From positions 34,342 to 98,341 of the forward strand of contig JADFUC010001932.1 of the NCBI GenBank assembly GCA_019722365.1: a stretch of DNA of 64,000 nt, given 5' to 3'. Both the position numbers and the translations under genes were made by a program. The notes under the pieces are model-generated. The model saw only the letters and a list, made by a program, of their open reading frames with translations. It was not told the origin of the DNA and did no database searches. Each line of letters opens with the position of its first letter. Positions within the stretch are counted from its first letter, which is position 1. Positions 60,480 through 64,000 of the stretch are shown here, one piece after another. This DNA is from Lithospermum erythrorhizon (Eukaryota > Streptophyta > Magnoliopsida > Boraginales > Boraginaceae).

Positions 60480-63240
60480 GGCACCGCCCCATGATGTTAA
60501 ATGCAGGGGATATAGCTTACGATGTTTCTACCTCTAGCGTGACTAAGAGCTACTCTGCGCCGATTAACACGAGTCTGCTCGCTTCCCAAATATCATCTTT
60601 TGCTTGACAATTGTGGATTTATATGGATTTGAACTAAGCCTTGGAATTCTCATCAAATATCACATTTCTTCTCAAAATAACTCGTCTCGGATGATTACCA
60701 AATTCTATACCTTAACTTCTTTATTGCCGCTAGCCTCCAAATATACCCTTTTTTGTCCTTGGTTCTAACTTACCCTCATTCACATGATAATAAGCAGTGC
60801 AACCAAAGACTCTAAGACTGTATAATCAGTAGACTTATTAGACCACAATTCAATAGGAGTTTTCAGATTAATACACGTAGCCAGGGACCACGGTGTTGAA
60901 AATTAAGAGTATCTTGGTTTCTATAATTGTGCCGTTGCGTGATTGTTGTAACGGTCGTTTACTAGTTTTAGTTAAATGGCGTTACTCCAAACTAAGTGTT
61001 TGAAATAAATGTAATTTTTAAATTACTAAAATGGAACTCACGATAATATCGGGGTTATGCTAGATTGCTAGATCCACTTTCCACGGCCGGTATAATAATC
61101 ATAATGGCGGTTATATTATTGCTCACGGCTAATATTATCTGAGTCAGGAAAGGTCCTACGCGTACAATGACGTTGAGTTATATTCCATGTATGGAATTAA
61201 ATCGAGATTGTTAAATTGGGAGTTGATTGAAATCAACGAGATACCCAATCGAGAGTTTACATTGATAATGTAAAATACAAATTGGACAAAACCGAATCAA
61301 TTAAATTGCTATTTCAATTGACGGTTTAACGAGGGAAGCTTATTAGTAACTTGTTAAGTTACTTACTCGTTTGGCTTAAATAAGTTAGTTAACGAGTTAG
61401 CCCATTTATCAAGCGAGTCCAAGTATTCGGCCCGAAACCAAAATGGAGTATATAAGGGAAAAAGATGAAATAGAAAACCTAAGAACATTTCATCTTCTCC
61501 CAAAGAACCGACCGCCCTCTTCTCTTATCCGCTTTGGTTTTGAGTCAAAGTTTTGACTCGAAATTCTTGTCCAATTGCTTGTAGATTCTGAGTCAATCGC
61601 GTGATTCAACCGCTCTTGGTGTAGATAGCTAGGCATTTCATTTGAAGGTCTTTGAGAGAGATTTAACGGAGGATTCGGGAGATTGAAAGTTCATCATTTC
61701 CGCTGCGTTTGTAAGTACTCTCGTATTCATACGTGTATGAATTATATCGTGTATGTTTTTCGTAATTCGTTATTATACATTTATTCGATCTTGGTTGCAT
61801 TTTTTTATTTTTGTTATGAACAAGTTGCGTAGGTACCGACACGGGATTTATCGGATAGCGGGTTGTGTGACTCACTACGCGAAATAGTGCGAATTCGACC
61901 CATTTGAGAGCATACAGCGAGCTACTCAGTGTATCGATTCATGGATTACTGCTTTACACCGTTCTGCTGGGGTGTATGCCTAATCGTATGATGCCTAGCA
62001 ATACCTTCCGCCTTAAAAAACTCATCAAACTTAGGCCGAGCCTTCAGGACGTTATCGATCGTAAGCTGCTTTTACCTTCTTTCCCGTTTGATTTTCCACT
62101 AAAATCATCCGATCCTTGAAGTGCTTAGAAAGCATCACTTTTACGCTTCATAATAAAGACTGAAATTCGTCCTTGAATAATCATCAATCAACGATAGAAA
62201 ATACATGCGATCTCAGAAAATTCCAGCTCGTGAAGGACCCGACAATCGGAGTGGTTAATCGGTGTACCTTTTTGTTCTATGAGTCGCTTTAGGAGATTTC
62301 TTTGCGATGTAATTTTCCAAAGACCACGATTAACTCTGAAACCCCCAATCTTTAAACTTAGCTAGAATGCCTTCCCTTTCTCACTCATGTAACCCGAAGC
62401 CTCGTATGCCACCCAAGCAGTCATATTATCATTTTTCAACAACGGTAGAATTGAAGCGTGGCCCCTTGTAAAAATAGCATACCCGCTTAACATCTTTGGA
62501 ATTTCCTCGAGAACCTCTGCGTACATTTATCGCTCCACTTTCACCTCTAAAAGCTGAAACCCTTCTGTCTAGTAGACTTCAGTAAATCAATTCTTAATTA
62601 AATGAGTGGAGCATGCCTAACATGCTTCTAAGGTATAAAACTTACCATCCACAGTCCCCAGTATTCACAAACCTATCTATTTACTTTTGCAAAGCAGGCG
62701 TGGCCATAAAGAAATATTACCACCATCCTAACTTTGCTCGTAAATTAAAGAAAATACATTCCCTCTTTGGGAATGAGATATGATAAAGAGCGCTCGAGAA
62801 TCAGTATCCATATCGGTGTAAAACATGTGGTTATTAGAAACTTCTTATATCTTCCTCAGTTTTGAACTACTCTAGGAAACATCGTGAGAACGGATGCATT
62901 AAATTGCCCTGTCTGCTCACTTGGGACAATCGGTTTCCGATGTCCGCCTCGCTTCTGATATTGGCAGACATCCCTAGTTTCGGGACCCGTTTGAATTGTT
63001 TCTTGGAAACTTCTTTTTTTCCCTTAACAAATTCCTTATTACTTGTAAACGACCCGCCTTATAAGTCGTGCGCCCTCGAGGTTAGAATGGGTCATCAACT
63101 TTTGTATATCGAGTCACCGATCGATGGTTGACACGAAACACTGTTTAAAACCCATAAAACGACGGTTGATGAAATAAAAATAGCTTGAAAACTGAAAACA
63201 TTGATTTAAGTTTTAACCATCGTGGCATTCTAGCCAAACC
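60480..63240 (-). mobile_element. Copia-5: minus-strand Ty1/copia pol remnant, split by a solo LTR
   Basis: On the minus strand, protease/GAG-pre-integrase-like blocks lie at 62900-62270 (HVRHAPLI near 62600, GYMSEKG near 62385). The integrase core lies at 62260-61850: IDDYS, FIMKRKSDAF, GIARHHTIRHTPQQNGV, then a decayed RCMLSN block and HTTRYPIN. It resumes beyond the solo LTR at 60890 with INLKTPIELWSNKS-DYTVL, a decayed GKLEPRTKKGIF and VIFDEN near 60640. Stops and frameshifts are frequent. No LTRs of its own were recognised. Coding motifs match Copia-2. Confidence 0.8.
60894..61839 (+). mobile_element. Solo LTR of the long-LTR Copia family, with 5-bp target duplication CACGG
   Basis: Starts TGTTGAAAATTAAG and ends near TACCGA, about 946 bp. 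It is flanked by CACGG at 60889-60893 and again at 61840-61844. It interrupts the integrase reading of Copia-5, which continues on both sides. It aligns along its length with 15469-16360. No internal retrotransposon sequence adjoins it in the plus orientation, so it formed by LTR-LTR recombination. A further CAAGTTGC follows TATGAA near the end in both copies. Confidence 0.85.
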
Positions 63241-63249
63241 CAAACATAA

Positions 63250-64000
63250 ATAACATCACGGTAACTTGAGAAATACAAATGTACCTTATAGTTCCTTGAT
63301 TTCAAACCAAAATAAAAACAATTTGTTTACGCCAAAAACTAAATAGAAAACAAAAGGGGACTGCCGAGGATCCCAACCGCGTCGGCTACGCCTAAATGGA
63401 ATCACCGGCGCTCACTTGCTTCGTCGGCTTCGGACTACACATCAATCTGAAGGGGAGGAATGGGAATGCTTCGGCGGCTTAGTAGAAAGCGGATCGCCCC
63501 GGATGGTAACTACCCGAGGTCGAATGAACATACAGGTATTGAAATACATACTCATACCTATACATATATATATATATATACACTAGTCTCATCCAATAAA
63601 ATGGCAATTGCGGGCATGCTCCAATCTGATAAAAGTAAATCATCATTTATCTCGGAACATACTAACGAGAATACTGCATCGGCTCTTGGCGCACCTCGTG
63701 CTTGACATTCGAGAGCAAGGTACACGCGCCTTCCACGAAAATAACAATAACTCATCAACACGTTACTATATACCCACAAGTAAATAACACAACGGTGAAA
63801 TCCGCAACCACGTAATACATAGCAAACCATCCTCCGATCTCCCAAACAACTCCAAATTAGATAACAACTTCGCCTTTTCCGGCGAACTCGCTTGTCAATA
63901 TATATGTAACTACTGCTTTTCATTTCTTTCTCAATATGTAACTACTAGCCTTTTCGGCATTTCGCCTGTGACTCCCAGCTTGACATAGCAATACGTAATA
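63250..64000. other. Noncoding to end of window
   Basis: GC-richer patch at 63360-63540 and a short TA microsatellite at 63562-63580. No gene or known repeat recognised. Confidence 0.4.

Overview
This window is nuclear DNA of a flowering plant, most likely a eudicot. It is AT-rich and contains spliced genes with GT-AG and GC-AG introns, long microsatellites, and many degraded Ty1/copia, hAT, MITE-like and other repeats. There is no prokaryotic gene organisation. I cannot name the species from the sequence alone.

Four genes could be assembled exon by exon. (1) A 10-exon cysteine synthase (O-acetylserine(thiol)lyase family) lies on the minus strand at 507-8340. It is open over 329 codons, although a 4.5-kb Copia element sits antisense in intron 7. 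(2) An AMT2/AMT3-type ammonium transporter lies on the minus strand at 23712-25951. It has three recognisable exons and lacks about 12-13 conserved residues at the exon 2/3 junction. (3) A PITH-domain protein (thioredoxin-like C-terminal domain family, At3g04780-like) lies on the plus strand at 29007-32551. It has eight exons, and the exon 1 donor is not canonical. (4) A small secreted six-cysteine protein with an acidic tail (Ole e 6-like cysteine spacing) lies on the minus strand at 34242-35081. A single exon of a vacuolar-iron-transporter-family gene (27816-28001) is an orphan fragment.

The rest is mostly layered transposable-element debris. 1.4-5.9 kb: Copia-1 (+). 9.7-12.3 kb: Copia-2 (+), which has lost its RT/RNase H. 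13.3-13.7 kb: a MITE-like repeat and a Helitron-like 3' end. 14.6-18.8 kb: a non-autonomous LTR-element remnant interrupted by a long-LTR Copia. 20.5-22.6 kb: a DUF4371-type hAT transposase pseudogene. 35.8-40.5 kb: Copia-3 (-). 40.9-43.1 kb: low-complexity and AAT/ATT repeats with an LTR/PBS remnant. 44.8-49.6 kb: Copia-4 (-). 51.0-54.2 kb: a 3.2-kb non-autonomous LTR element. 54.5-56.3 kb: a large inverted-repeat element with a nested palindromic MITE. 56.8-59.5 kb: an irregular tandem array with a duplicated flank. 60.5-63.2 kb: Copia-5 (-), interrupted by a solo LTR with a perfect 5-bp target-site duplication.

The assembled host genes stay in frame across all splice junctions, while nearly every element is broken by stops and indels. 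The element damage is therefore probably biological decay rather than a uniformly poor assembly. The most useful leads are the unnamed LTR family sharing a coding motif near NVA-ETTTK at 15.4 and 53.3 kb, the nested inverted-repeat element, the AMT deletion, the Copia-bearing intron of the cysteine synthase gene, and the solo LTR whose relative lies 45 kb away.
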